Assembly (NCBI RefSeq): GCF_037975245.1
Contig: NC_092567.1
Coordinates: forward strand, 6,632,714-6,696,713
DNA from: Apostichopus japonicus
Taxonomy: Eukaryota; Echinodermata; Holothuroidea; Aspidochirotida; Stichopodidae
DNA length: 64,000 nt
Direction: 5' to 3'
The translations under genes and the position numbers were made by a program. How positions within the stretch are numbered: the stretch's first letter is position 1; each line of letters starts with the position of its first letter. The notes beneath the pieces were generated by a model. The model searched no databases, had not been told where the DNA came from, and was given only the letters and a program-made list of their open reading frames with translations. Below, one piece after another: positions 23,400 to 36,117 of this stretch.

Positions 23400-24425
23400 A
23401 GAGTTTCCTGGTGCAGGGAGATGTCACTGACAGCGAGAGGTTTATGTTATTAACACACTGTTACAAAAACTTATTCATACAGTACGAATACTGGCAGCCA
23501 GGATGCATGTGCTATGTCGCAATTTAAAAAAAAAAAATCGTGAAAAACGTTTCTCCGTTTTAAACGAAAACATTAGAACCGTGAAATCAAATAGTTAGAG
23601 TTAATTCTGTAAAGGAATAATTTCTCTCCTGTAAACGATTTATACTGTGATCAGGTTACATTTTTACTTCTATTGTAATTAATTCATAAGTGGCCAACCC
23701 ATTTAGTGTAAATTAATACCGACACGCTTCAATGAGTGTACTTTTTAAAGAAAAGTCACCAAGGAAAGAACCTGGGCCCGAAAACCAAACTACCGAACGA
23801 CTGATCCGCTCTCAACCCCAGTTCCCTTACATCGACACTGTGACTGTGTGATCTTCGTCGGTGTGTATCCCCATTCCCTCAAAAGGGAACACCTATTTAT
23901 TATACGTTCAGTCTAAGTTTTAGTAAATGCTTCAGAGCTAAGTCAACTTTATATACCGACTGTGTATTTGAGAAAATAGTGAGCTATGTGACGTTAATTT
24001 TAGCCCAAACAACAACAGTTTTTAGCCAGTAAACACATGCTTTGATATAAAATGAAGTAACTCTACCAACTTTTAAATTAATTAGAAACATGATGCGCAT
24101 AATTCAACACAGAAATCCCCAAACGAGAATATAACCCGCATAGTTTTGGTAGCACTTTTTTTATTAATATGCAAATTGAACAGTGTCCGATGTTTGTTTG
24201 TTGATACAGAACGGTGATAACTTGTAATTGTGCATTCATGCAAAGGTGTTATAATACCCACTATTAAAGACAAATTATTCATTATTGGCGTCATGCAGTT
24301 TATAATGCATTCAACTGTTATTCTATATACAACCAATGGTGAGTGTTAATTTACAATATAAAGGCACTGTTGTATGTCCATAACATCTTATTTTCAAAAT
24401 GTCACTATTAATTTACAGGGTCTGT
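23400..24425. other. Stretch without supported features
   Basis: AT-rich sequence with an A-run at about 23527-23537. No exon or element boundary is visible. Confidence 0.45.
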
Positions 24426-25460
24426 TTTGTCTTCGAGAGAGCTCCCTGCTATAATTAGGCAGCTTTTACAGAGAGAGAGAGAGAGCTCCCTGGTGTTGTT
24501 AGGGAGCGGTCACAGACATACTGTAGCTCCCTAATATTAATAGGAGCTGTCACAAAGACGGTTGCCTGGTATAATTAGGGAGCTGTCACAGAGAGGTCCA
24601 GGGTATAATTAGGCACCTGGTGCATAGAGTAATCCCTGGTATTTTTAGGCAGCTGTAACAAAAGAGCTCCCTATAGAATTAATATGAGCTGTGTAAAAGT
24701 GGGCTTCCTGGTATAATAAAGGAGCTGTTACAGAGATAACTCCCTGGTATTATCAGGGAGCTGTCACAAACAGAGCTCCCTGATATTAATATTAGCTGTC
24801 ACAAAAAAAGGATTCCCCTGTATTATAAGGGAGCTGTCACAATGGGTGCACCCTGGTATAATTAGGGAGCTGTCACGGGGTGAGGTCCTTGGTGTAACAC
24901 AAAGCCCGCCGTCATTATCAATGTTTCCTTTTTGCTACATGGAAGTATAGAAGATGCGAATATAGCATTGTACTGGATCAAAGTATTAACAGATAACTAT
25001 ATCAGCTGATCAGTGGTATGGTAAACTGTTTGTTTGTTATGTAAATATCGAGTGATGGTTTCTGAAAGGCTAAATAAATACTATGAATTGTGTGATATAA
25101 GTGACTTTTAGTGAGCGATGATTGATGTGATGTTTGAGTTTAAATCAATATTTTCATTTGTATCGCCGTAACAAGGAAATATGAAAATAATGTCACCCCT
25201 TTCCCTCTCCCACGAACATAACATATCGTTTTGCATTGACTAAAGTGTACTTTACCACTGCAGGTACATAAGAAATGCATATATTACACATACATGCTGC
25301 ATCTGCAGCAGACTAAATCTTGGGATATCACTCATTTTTGCATACTCCTCAATCGTTTCTCCGCTCTTAATTATAAATCATGTTATGTTTTATTCTACTA
25401 ATTGCAGATCCTCAAAATGCTTGTCTGGTTTCAACATTCTTGGTGTCATTGTTGTTGACA
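24420..25460. repeat. Diverged local duplication, block 1
   Basis: Several landmarks recur in the same order at 27260-28033: CTTCGAGAGAG, then GGATCAAAGTAT with CTATATCAG, then GTAAATATCGAGTGA, then TATCGCC with TTACAA, then CACTGCAGGTA, and finally TTTCAACATTC. Intervening sequence differs in length. This is an old duplication in direct orientation. Confidence 0.65.
24437..24895. repeat. Tandem array of hairpin units (GCTCCCT...AGGGAGC)
   Basis: About eleven degenerate units spaced roughly 40-45 bp apart. Each has GAGCTCCCT, a short AT spacer such as GGTATAAT, then AGGGAGCTGTCACA. The two arms are complementary, so each unit folds into its own hairpin. Some units have compensating losses (GGCAGC with GCCTG). 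One solitary unit occurs at about 27282-27312 in the related block, suggesting expansion from a single unit. Confidence 0.85.
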
Positions 25461-27259
25461 ATTGTGACATATTAGGTTAAATTTGTGTTTTCCTGGATTG
25501 TTAGAAATAGCTGACAGAAGGTCCATTATACCATCGTAATCACTCCAGAGTGATTATCTATAGGCAGAGTGGTAGCCCGTAGTGGCTTGGTAGTATATAT
25601 GACACAATCATTGTTAGTTTCCACAGCTAGCGGCTCTGTACGTAGGTCTATATGGCACATATTACTTGTTTTGGGTGATGATGAACCAGGGCCAGGAAAT
25701 GAATCGACCAAGGATATTTTAATACACCGGAAGGTGTTTCATTTGTTCAATGATAGACTAGTTCTACATTGTATTTGTTAGATTAATCTGACATTAGGCC
25801 TTCGGTGTAAATCACCGTATATTTTGTACAATTTCGTTAACTAGGCAAGGATCTTATAGAAATTGAAGTAGGGAGAATGACGTCATGCGACATATGCTGA
25901 AGCCACCCATCCAGCTGGTGGCACTTTGCTTGTAGGGGAAGACAGTACCGGCGCGTAATACCAAAACTATGTCTTTGATATAACTAAAGTGATAAAGTTG
26001 ACATAATTCACTCAAAATGGTGATATCGTTAAGCCGCATTTGGGTGACAAATATGTGGTATTTCATAAATTCATAGGTAATTCTTAGGAAGCGATAGTAG
26101 AAGCAATTACATAGGAATATAATTACTTTACTGGTATCGTATGCTCAGCTGATGTTGTTATTCACTGGACCCTGGATATAGTTAGCCTAGGCCCTAGACC
26201 GGCCACGGCTGTCCCTTCGGATGCGATATGACTAGAGCCTAATGACAAAAATGTTTACACCTCATTAACATTAAGACTGGATCTCTAACGGTATATCCAC
26301 ATGCCAGAATTGCATACTGTGTGTGGAAAGGGAGTGGGGAGGACGGAGGAATGCTTGTTCACGGCATTTTTAGGACAACTATGACACTATTTGAGTGGAT
26401 CACTAAAATAATACAAGCAAGAAAAATGTTTGCCATATGTCTCTCAGATACCGAAATTGCCATTTGAGGGGATCAAAAAAAGGTGTCAAAGTTGGTTCTT
26501 AAATCAGGAGTATAATACATACTATTCTGGTCGCCATAACATATATCTCTGTTGTGCAAAGTACACCTACTCTTTCAAAAAACGGGTACAATAAAATTCA
26601 ATTACAAAGTCGAATGCACAATGTATATGTGAAGACTTACTAATGATCTGGCCTCTTTCCGAACACTACAAAGCGCCCTCACTTTTTCAAGGCTTCACTG
26701 CTTAAACAAACGGCGATAAACTGTGTCAGCATTCTTCCTAGTTCAATTTCTCTGACGAGGATACAGTAACGTTAACATGTTTTTCAAGTTGACCAATCAG
26801 TGTCCAGGACTGGGTATTCTCTGCCACGTCCGGAACATGCGTGAGTCGTTCTTTGACAACCGTTAATGAGCTTGATCGTCCGGTTAATCTGTGATGGTTT
26901 TAGTCATAACTTCTTCGCTTATATTGCAGGCGCATACTAGCTAGAGTTCTGTTCATAAATATAGCCTACCGTTGGTCTACGTTAAAGGACCAATCGCCTA
27001 ACTGGCTTATCCGTGACCGAAATAACTTCAAAAGGGTTGCTGTAACAAAGATCCCTCCTTTGAATATCAATTACAACTAACTAAATTTCACCTTCACCGC
27101 GCACTACAATGAAACGTATTTGTAAACAGTTGTTCTAGTTATTTGTAGATTTTATCACATATGCAGACTGGCTGTAACATTTACCTTCCTTACACGACAT
27201 CTTTGTGTGTGGCTTTTCTTGCTTGGGTGTATGAAGTCTGTATCATATTGAGCTCCGTA
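25461..27259. other. Stretch between the duplicated blocks, nothing supported
   Basis: AT-rich, with scattered short open frames. No recognised gene, RNA or element ends. Confidence 0.45.
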
Positions 27260-28033
27260 CTGTAATTAGACATCTGTCTTCGAGAGAGAACCCTGTTATA
27301 ACTAGGGAGCCCCCTCGTTATTTTATGTAGTTTATGTGTTTGCATACGTATATGCATATAGGATCAAAGTATCAACATATAACTATATCAGTGATATAGT
27401 GAACTGTTTGTTTGTATGTAAATATCGAGTGACGGAAGGCTATATACATACTGTGAGTAGCGTGATATATATTCAGATTTTTATCGCCATTACAAGTAAA
27501 CATTACACGACGATTGCATATGTTTGCATGGACTTAAGTGTGTTCTAACACTGCAGGTATACACAGTAACTCAGAACAGAGCAAAATGAACGAATGCTAC
27601 ACATTTCATGTACGATACTTCCTCAGCCCTAACTTAGGCCTCAAATCTACAAATCATTCAATTTCTTTGAAATGAGCGTAGACAATGGAGATGGGAGACG
27701 TTGGGGAGGGGGGGGGGGCAGGGATGTGAAACGGTGAGAGATAGTAACACTATTCTGGGCATTTCTTCGTATGCAAGCTTCATTTTCATCATGAGACTAT
27801 ATCCTCGCTGTTCGCGAGTCAGGAGAGGAATTAAAATAAATCGAGGCAGATAAAGGTGCTCATTTATACATTGTGTACCTCTGTGTCATGTTCAGACCAA
27901 GTTATGAAATATTACATATCATAACCAACACCTCAATCGTGTCTAAGCACTTAATTATATAAATGTAATACTCCATTCTCTCATATCAAATCCGCCAACT
28001 TCTTGTCTAATTTCAACATTCCTGGTGGACAAA
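27260..28033. repeat. Diverged local duplication, block 2
   Basis: Counterpart of 24420-25460. It keeps only one of the hairpin units and contains a G-run near 27708-27718. The block is interrupted at 28034 by the fold-back transposon, whose left target copy GACAAA is part of this block. Confidence 0.65.
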
Positions 28034-28954
28034 TATGGAACGCGAAAAGGGAAACCATATTTCGTTGTCTAAACTAAGTTTGTTGCTGTCTAAACTAAAG
28101 TTGTTGCTGCTGTTTTATCATGTTGTTGCTCAAACTTACGTTGTTGTCTAAAATTACGTTGTTGTCTAAACTTACGTTGTTGTCTACACTTACTGTACGT
28201 TGTTGTCTAAACTTACGTTGTTGTCTAAACTTACGTTGTTGTCTACACTTACTGTACGTTGTTGTCTAAACTTACGTTGTTGTCTACACTTACGTTGTTG
28301 TCTACACTTACGTTGTTGTCTACACTTACGTTGTTGTCTAAACTTACGTTGTTGACTAAACCTACGTTGCCGTCTGAAGTTGGTTCCGTTGTCTGCTTAC
28401 GTTATTGCCCAATCATGTGATATAAAAACATGGGCTATTTGCGCGAAATTCAACTTGCGCTGTATATACATACACTTCGTTAATTTGCTGACCAATTACG
28501 AAATAGTCAGTAAGATTGACATGTATCCCAACCCAATTACAAACCGGTAAACGCTCTCCACCATGCTACATACATGAGCTGACCCCGCCCACTTTGCTAC
28601 TCTAGAAACTTCCCGTATATGCGAAGAACAAAGGCGGCCTTGTCCACGGGACTGTTTTCCTAAACCCAGGCAGCAAGAACCAACCCCCTGCGTACAGTAA
28701 TCATATGAAGCCCATATGGTAAAGCAATTGTTGAACAGCGCCGATAGCAACAACGTAAGCGCGAAAAGGGCAAACTGATTTCGTTGTCTAATCTAAGTTT
28801 GTTGTTGCCTAAACTGAAGTTGTTGCTGCTGTTTCACCATGTTGTTGCTCAAACTCACGTTGATGTCTAAAATTCCGTTTTCTAAACTTACGTCGTTGTC
28901 TAAACTTACGTTAAACTTAGCAACGAAATCAGTTTTCCCTTTTCGCGTTCCATA
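28034..28954. mobile_element. Fold-back transposon with internal 18-bp minisatellite
   Basis: Starts TATGGAACGCGAAAAGGGAA and ends with its exact complement (TTCCCTTTTCGCGTTCCATA), both followed inward by TTTCGTTG. The flanks GACAAA (28028-28033 and 28955-28960) are a 6- to 7-bp target duplication. Inside, 28130-28360 is a tandem array of TTACGTTGTTGTCTAAAC. A second end-like segment, GCGCGAAAAGGGCAAACTGA at about 28757, begins a partial repeat of the left 130 bp, so an internal duplication or nesting is likely. No coding capacity recognised. Confidence 0.8.
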
Positions 28955-29631
28955 GACAAATGCATTTAAATACTCCCACCCCCGAACGCTACTAACCGAT
29001 ATAGTGGCGGGTGGTAACACCGGATTGTTAGCAGGCGCGTATCCAGGGGGGCGTTGGGGGAGCGCGCCCCCCCCCCCCCCCCCGGGTAAGAAAAGGAGGA
29101 GAGAAAAAAGGAGAAGAAAAAGGAAAAAAGAGGGGAAAAAAGAGGAGGAGAAGAGGAAGGAAGGGAAAAGAAAAAGAAGAAAGAGAGAAAAAGGAGAAAA
29201 AGAGGGAGTAGAAGAAAAACGCCAAGACACCGGGAAGAGAAAGAGGAACAGTGGCATCATTACAGCGCTGGTCCCAATTATATACACAGGGTAGCCAGTG
29301 ACGGATCAAGGATTTCGGAAGGGGCGTTTGCCTTACCCTACCCCTTACACCGACAACTCCATTTTTGACGTTTCCATTTTTCCTCTCTCACTCATGATCT
29401 ATATACTATATATGGTCTATCATAACGCGTGTGTGTGTATATACGCCTTAAAAAATTGTAGAATTGTGCTATGAAACCAACTGTGGCTGGTCTCGAACTC
29501 GACCGTGTCGTCGGGGAACATGACGCATTTCGGGAAGGGGGCGACCGCCCCTCCCCCCTTTCAGCATATTTTTTTTTTATGATATCGCCAGTAATTTCAA
29601 AATAGAAAGTGCTTAGATGCAACTTACAAGG

Positions 29632-29812
29632 CCCGGGAAGTGTCGTTTCCAGCGATCTGGGAGGCATTTTCGGCCAAAATTTACTTGTACGGTTCGCGCC
29701 AACAAATGGTCCTGGGTAGTGCCATTTCCAGTGATCTGGGAGGCATGTTCGGCCAAAATTTTCTTGAACGCTTCGCGCCAACTTATGGTGGCGCTACGCT
29801 TAGATAATTTGC
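29632..29812 (-). repeat. Shared hairpin module, doubled, in transposon copy 2
   Basis: Reverse-orientation counterpart of 975-1165. GATCTGGGAGGCATTTTCGG and GATCTGGGAGGCATGTTCGG mark the two repeats, followed by GCGCCAACTTATGGTGGCGC, the hairpin. Confidence 0.7.
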
Positions 29813-30325
29813 CTACAGGCTTCGCCCCTCCCTTGGCAAATTCCTCGCTACGCCCCTGTTCGAATTTGTAAAGCAACCGCAGCAGATATCACATCATATC
29901 AGTGAGCATGAAAATGGCGTTCCAGGATGAACAGCCTCAAAACTGTCCGACTTGCCCGAAAAAATAACCAAAATTTTTTGCGCGCTCTGCCCGCGTTCAA
30001 CATGTTATGGTCAATATCATATAAACAAGCATCGGTTATTTACCCTACATCGCATGCCATCGTGTACCGTACGGTCCGTGAAAGTTGCGCAGTGTACCGC
30101 GGGATGCTAATGTAAACAACGAAATGTCTTATGTAGATGGAGAAAAAGGCATGGAGGTCCAATTATGTCAAAGCTCTCTTTTACATTAGAAATGGCGAAT
30201 TAGGGGCTGCAGCCCCCCCCCCCCGCCTCCTACGCCTATGTGTGTAGTGTTCGGTTTCGGAAATATCTGCTATTTTTTCATTTCCTTCAACCAAGTTTTA
30301 TAATAGCCGTTATAGGAGGTTTTAA

Positions 30326-31221
30326 CATGGGTGGCGATCCGTACTTCCGAGTGGGGGGATATGACCTTGTTGACTATCTAAGCGTAGCGCCACCATGAGT
30401 TGGCGCGAAGCGTACAAGAAAATTTTGGCATTAACAAACCCTCTAGATGGCTGGAAACGGCACTTCCCGAGGTTTCCAAGCGGCATATACCCAACTTTAA
30501 AATAGGGATATCATGTCCGAAATATCTCATAATCAGGATCCAAAATACTTTTTTTTTAATTTCGGGTGTTATTTTGGGAAAATTGCCCCTGTCAATCTTG
30601 TTTCAGGCGCTACGTTAGAATGTCCGAGAGCTCTTTTATATTATTCGATGAAGAAAATGCCTCATGCAGGCTATTATAGGCCTATACACATGCAATACAC
30701 AATTACACATAGTTACATTCCTAGGTACCGATTGCTAGGGCATCCAGGTGAAACGTGTATTTAGCATTACCCTGGTAACATGAGAAATATCAGTTTGGTA
30801 CTACCCTGGAACACATCACATGACCCTCCATGCATGGTACGCGCGCGCCCAATTGACATGAATCCTCCAGATTCATTTACCTCGATGGATATGAATACTA
30901 AGAGGGTGCATATATGTACTATATCAATACCGTGGGCGCAATAATACATTTTGTTGTTACAGGGCCAATGAAGCCTACAGTCAACTACTGTATTCTTGCT
31001 TTATAAAGACGCTTTATTTGAAAAGATCGCACTGCGTTTATGTTAGGCGAGAAATGAAGCTAAAAGAGAGCCGGACAATAACGATGATGCATAAATGTTG
31101 GCATGAAAATATTCTTATCCCTGGCATTTGGTGGGGGGGGGGGGAATATGGTGTATTACATCCCCTCCACCCATTTTCATGGGGGGATATATCCCCCCTT
31201 CCCCCAGGATCGCCACCCATG
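30326..31221 (+). mobile_element. hAT-type element, 896 bp, nested, with perfect 8-bp target duplication
   Basis: Ends CATGGGTGGCGATCC and GGATCGCCACCCATG are exact 15-bp inverted repeats. Both flanks are GGTTTTAA (30318-30325 and 31222-31229). Transposon copy 1 has the uninterrupted single target (complement TTAAAACC at about 99-106), a clean empty site. The hairpin module lies near the left end at 30378-30475. A G-run and GGGGGATATATCCCCCC palindrome lie near the right end. No transposase is seen. Confidence 0.92.
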
Positions 31222-31669
31222 GGTTTTAATATTTGTACACCAATAAATTAACTGTGTCTGAATTTTCGAAAATTACTGACCAACATTCTTTATCGCACTT
31301 CCCTCTACTCGTGCAATTTTGACCGGTCTGTTTGGGTTGAAGGAGGTTTTTCTATATTGGTTGTCCGTAGATGAAATTTTGTGCAACATTATGGGTATGT
31401 TTTGAAGTGAGTTTATTCACGAGAAATGTGAATTTTCAAATTCTGAACAAATCATGGGCTTGGAACCTTGAAAAGTGAGCCTGACGGATATTGTGGGCCG
31501 CGACGTTGAATCACCTATAAAAAGCAATGATCCACAGGACATGAGATGAGGTCGAACATGATTTGTGACTGGTGACAATCTTCAAAAAGGTTATGGATGG
31601 AAAAAACACTATCGGGAAATACTTGCAAGGTTCTCAGGCAAAAAGTGTACATCTGGTTGGTCATTTTCA

Positions 31670-31775
31670 AGCCCGAGAGGTGCCATTTCCGGTGATCTGG
31701 GTGGTATCAAAACCAGGAATTTTCTTGTACGCTGCGCGCCAACCGATGGTGGCGCTCCGCTTAGTAATTCGCGCC
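31670..31775 (-). repeat. Shared hairpin module near the right end of transposon copy 2
   Basis: GCCATTTCCGGTGATCTGGG through GCGCGCCAACCGATGGTGGC to CTCCGCTTAG. It lies about 40 bp from the element terminus. Confidence 0.7.
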
Positions 31776-31812
31776 CCCCGGTTTAGAAAATCCTGGATAC
31801 GCCCCTGGTTAG

Positions 31813-33236
31813 GATAATACTGCTTAAAGTTTCTTCCTTTGTTTTGAGATGTGACAGACTCGAGTTTTGCGAACATATTGTTTCACTAATCAGTTATTTC
31901 TACAAATTAACAGTAGACAGAGATTAGTTCACCAGTATATAGGCATAGGAGATAAAGCTACACACACAACCAGCTGCTTTAAGCTAAAATAGAAAATGCT
32001 CTGATCAGGAGCACCAATCCGAATTGAGAGTTGGGTGGGGGGGGGGGGCATAAATAGGAAACATGAATAAACCGAAGGAGTCGACTTAGCACAAAGCCTT
32101 TTTGGGTGGGGTTCAGGGGCGAATCCCCGCCAGTGGTCCAGGAGTCGGACTCTACAAATCTTCAGGTTTACTTCTGTTTGGTGCCTGAATTGATGTGTCA
32201 CTCATAAATATATTTAATAAAAGTCACATTTGACAAGATTAGCCTTGAATTAAAAAGACTTATTTATTTCACCTCCTGATGTAACTTATGGCATTAATCA
32301 TGATTATTCAGATTTAAACTTAAACCCAAAAGGAAACATCTAAACTTTGAACACAAGGTTATCTAGTTATCCAGACATATACAACATGCACACATATGGT
32401 ATTATAAATACATTTGAAAAGCACTATTTGGTATTCAGGTACATTCACTTCATCGGAAACAACAAATCATAAAAATAAAGATAAACATCAGGGCCGTAGC
32501 CTGGGTAGAATTCCTAGCAGTAGTTAAGGAACATCGAGACAAAATGTATCGTCCAAATGTTACATAGCGATGCTTTGATGTGCGGATATACGGTACCAGG
32601 CGCTTTCTCAAGAAATTTGAGTGGGTTGGTCATTTTCAAAAAGGGACTGTCATGACACTATCTAAGGACCTACTGTGGGTAGGGGAGGGGGAATGAGCTG
32701 AGTGAGTGGACCGTGTAGGGGACGGTGCCTTATTATTCTTAGTAAAACATTGTGGCACTAATATAGAGGATAACAGTGAAACATACGTAACAAGTATATT
32801 TATGAACCGTATAGTTTCACGTAAGACTGCTACACTGTTCATGCAGGTTAAATCTTTGGAGCTCTCTACCTTTATTTTTATTATAATCCCCTTCTGCTCC
32901 CATCCCGCCCCCCCCCTCCCCTCTGAAACCACCAGAAACAGTAGTCGCATCAGAGATCGTGCATATACGTGATGAGCAGTTAAAGTAAACCTTATGTTAT
33001 TTGACCGCCATTCCTACAATACGTGCCTAGAATCTCAGAGTTTGCACACTACAGACTAATTAAATCAGAAGAAATGATATGAACATTTATCGTAGGCCTA
33101 CTTTCATTTAGAAAGTGTAAATCTCAAAGAGCAGCTACCCATGCGCAGGCTACGGCCCTGAATACTAAACTACTGCGTGTAAAGAGCAATGCACTGACCC
33201 TGTTAGGAAAGATAAAAAAAATACCGTTTATAACCA
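31813..33236. other. Stretch without supported features
   Basis: AT-rich with G-run (32035-32048) and C-rich (32908-32920) tracts. No exon, RNA or element ends that I can define. Confidence 0.45.
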
Positions 33237-33239
33237 TCG

Positions 33240-34668
33240 TCCCCTCCATCCCCCAAACCCCTTCCATCTCCTCAACCCCCTCTATCTCCCCAACCCCACC
33301 ATATCTCTCAAACCCCTCCATCTCCCCAACCCACTCCATCTCCTAAACCCCTCCATCTCCCTCAAACCCCTCCTACCCCACAAGACCCCTCCATCCCCAC
33401 CTCATTCATCTCCCCAACCCCTTCCATCTCCCTCACACCCCTCCATCCCCCACCCTCTCCAACTCCCCAACCCCTCCATCCCCACCCTCTCCAACTCCCC
33501 AACCCCCTCCATCTCCCTCACACCCCTCCATCCCCCCACCCTCTCCAACTCCCCAACCCCTCTATCTCCACCCTCTCCAACTCCCTAACCCGCTCCATCA
33601 AACCCCTCCATCTCCCTCACACCCCACAATCCCCCACCCTCTCCAACTCCCCAACCCCTCCCTCAAACCCCTCCATCCCCACCCTCTCCAACCCTCTCAA
33701 TCTCCCTCACACCCCTCCATCCCCCACCCTCTCCAACGCCCTAACCCCTCCCTCAAACCCCTCCATCTCCCTCCATCCCCACCCTCTCAAACCCCTCCCT
33801 CCAACCCCTCCATCTCCCTCCATCCCCACCCTCTCCAACTCCCCAACCCTCTCAATCTCCCTCACACCCCTCCATCCCCCACCCTCTCCAACGCCCTAAC
33901 CCGCTCCATCTCCATCAAACCCATTCATCTCCCCTCCATCCCCACCCTCTCCAACTCCCCAACCCCTCCATCTCCCTCCATCTCCACCCTCTCTAACTTC
34001 CCAACCCGCTCCATCTCCCTCACACCCCTCCATTCCCCACCCTCTCCAACTCCCCAACCCCTCCCTCAAACCCCTCCATCTCCCTCTATCCCCACCCTCT
34101 CCAACTCCCCAACCCCCTCCATCAAACCCCTACATCTCCATCAAACCCCTCCATCTCCCTCAAACCCCTCCATCCCCACCCTCTCCAACTCCCCAACCCG
34201 CTCCATCTCCCTCACACCACTCCATCCCCCACCCTCTCCAACTCCCCAACCCCTCCCTCAAACCCCTCCATCTCCCTCCATCCCCACCCTCTCCAACTTC
34301 CCAACCCGCTCTTTCTCCCTCACACCCCTCCATTCCCCACCCTCTCCAACTCCCCAACCCCCTCCATCAAACCCCTCCATCTCCATCAAACCCCTCCCTC
34401 TCCCTCAAACCCCTCCATCCCCACCCTCTCCAACTCCCCAACCCGCTCCATCTCCCTCACACCACTCCATCCCCCACCCTCTCCAACTCCCCAACCCCTC
34501 CCTCAAACCCCTCCATCTCCCTCCATCCCCACCCTCTCCAACTCCCCAACCCCCTCCATCTCCCTCAAACCCCTACATCTCCATCAAACCTCTCCATCTC
34601 CCTCAAACCCCTCCATCCCCCACCCTCTCCATCCCCACCCTCTCCATCTCTCCTCTCTTTCTCCACTC
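33240..34668. repeat. C-rich minisatellite, about 1.4 kb
   Basis: Tandem degenerate array of CCCTCCATCTCCCTCAAA, CCCCTCCATCCCCACCCT and CTCCAACTCCCCAACCC blocks in varying order. The plus strand lacks G almost entirely. The minus strand has dense GGGG and GGTTGGGG runs, so G-quadruplex and triplex potential is high. Higher-order units of about 100-200 bp appear to recur, for example from about 34085, 34185 and 34430. Confidence 0.93.
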
Positions 34669-34669
34669 C

Positions 34670-36117
34670 TCTAACAATTTATTATATTATACGTAAAGTA
34701 TAAATATACAAGTATAAATGAACAACGGAAAACTTTCTGGGAATAATAAACAAGAAAAGAGGAATTAAAGTTCAACAGTAAACACAATAATCAGCATCTC
34801 ATGAATAATCATCAACCATATACATAAACATGAGAGGGTTTTATTACATCATTAGCCTTAACTAACCATCATTGGAATTCATTACATTCTTATTAATTAG
34901 GTGTAACATTACCTTTCAAGCTAATGTTCGGTCCACATAGAGGCGAACATGAATTATGAATGGTTGGGCCTACATCATGGACAGAAGCGAAGTATACAGT
35001 CTCTGGCCTTATACACCATATAAAAGTATGTTAATATATTTATCACTCAGCAGCTTGAGGAAGTATTGTTTATAACACAACCTCCATTCTTTCTATTTAT
35101 AACGAAGACCAACATTGTACTACAGCAGTATTGATAGAATAAAAAATATGACCATATATAGTAATCAAGAAACATGAGGGTGGAATGTGACCAGAAAAGA
35201 ACATAGAACAGAATAAACAGATACATAGAATATATAATAATATATGTAGGGTTAACAGAAATAAATGGCTAAGATTCAACGCATAAGAATTCTCTTAAGT
35301 TTGTAAAGTGATGCCGGTCTGGTGTATGGCAAGCATCAGAGAGCTTCAGTTACAATAATATTTAAGGATTGTTTCACAAGAGTAATCTTGTGGATTGGAC
35401 AGCAACTGAACAGGTTCTGCTACTCATCTCTCTCTCGACACTGAAAACATAACATAAATTAATGTTTAAACATGGCACAACAATATTGTGATTGACCACA
35501 GCTTACTTTAAGTTTGTGGACAGCAATTAGAATCCTTAGATAGACGTATGGCAACATATATTTATTTATTAGAAATGATAGCATATTTAAAGCTATGGGT
35601 ATCCGATGACTGTCAAATTGCTGCCTACTCTACACAATGTTTGTCACATATGAACTCACTACATGTATAACACAGTTCTATGTAACTGATTGATCTCAAC
35701 AAGAGTATTTCATTTTTGAAATTTGGAATTCAGCATTCAACAATTTAGTCCTGGGTACCCAACAAACTGTGACTGTCTATGTACCTGCATGGTAACTCAA
35801 CATGCTGATAATAAGTTGGGGTTGATTTGTTACAGCATGCCATATAATCTTGGGAGTAACCCACAGGTGACAATGCACATACAGTATACAGTAACTTCAA
35901 AGACTTGATACTTCATAGTTTCTCAATTTCAAACACATCCCTGATCAGACCAAGGTACATACTACAAAAACTTAGCTTGCTTGGAATGTCGGCAATCTTT
36001 GTTTTCTACAGAAGTAGAAGTTTTCTTATGAACTATTAATTTAGGTATCTATTAGTAGCTGTCCCCACTTTAGAGAAATCTTCAATCCACCACTGCATAC
36101 TACAATATAGTAGTTAT
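34670..36117. other. Stretch without supported features
   Basis: AT-rich sequence before the segmental duplication. Only short open frames without recognisable content. Confidence 0.45.

Larger units (their letters stand above)
29032..31807 (+). mobile_element. Transposon with CAGGCGCGTATCCAGG ends, copy 2 (complete)
   Basis: Begins CAGGCGCGTATCCAGG and ends CCTGGATACGCCCCTG, a 16-bp inverted repeat with one mismatch. GTTAG flanks both sides (29027-29031 and 31808-31812), a possible 5-bp target duplication, short for hAT. It carries a G/C-run and a 150-bp purine tract (GA-rich) near the left end, the doubled hairpin module at 29632-29810, and a private hAT insertion at 30326-31221. Without that insertion it is about 1.87 kb. 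Copy 1 occupies 1-1710 in inverse orientation, and a 3'-truncated copy 3 lies at 49515. Confidence 0.82.

Noticed and set aside
28130-28380. CRISPR-like regular short repeats
   Set aside because: The 18-bp units are contiguous without unique spacers and lie inside a fold-back transposon of a eukaryotic genome.
29298-29858. Separate hAT element with CAGTGACGGATC and CTCGCTACGCCCCTG ends inside transposon copy 2
   Set aside because: End-like sequences exist on both sides, but flanks do not form a target duplication and both transposon copies contain it, so it cannot be separated from the host element.
34160-34357. Gly/Trp/Glu-rich minus-strand open frame
   Set aside because: Produced by the C-rich minisatellite.
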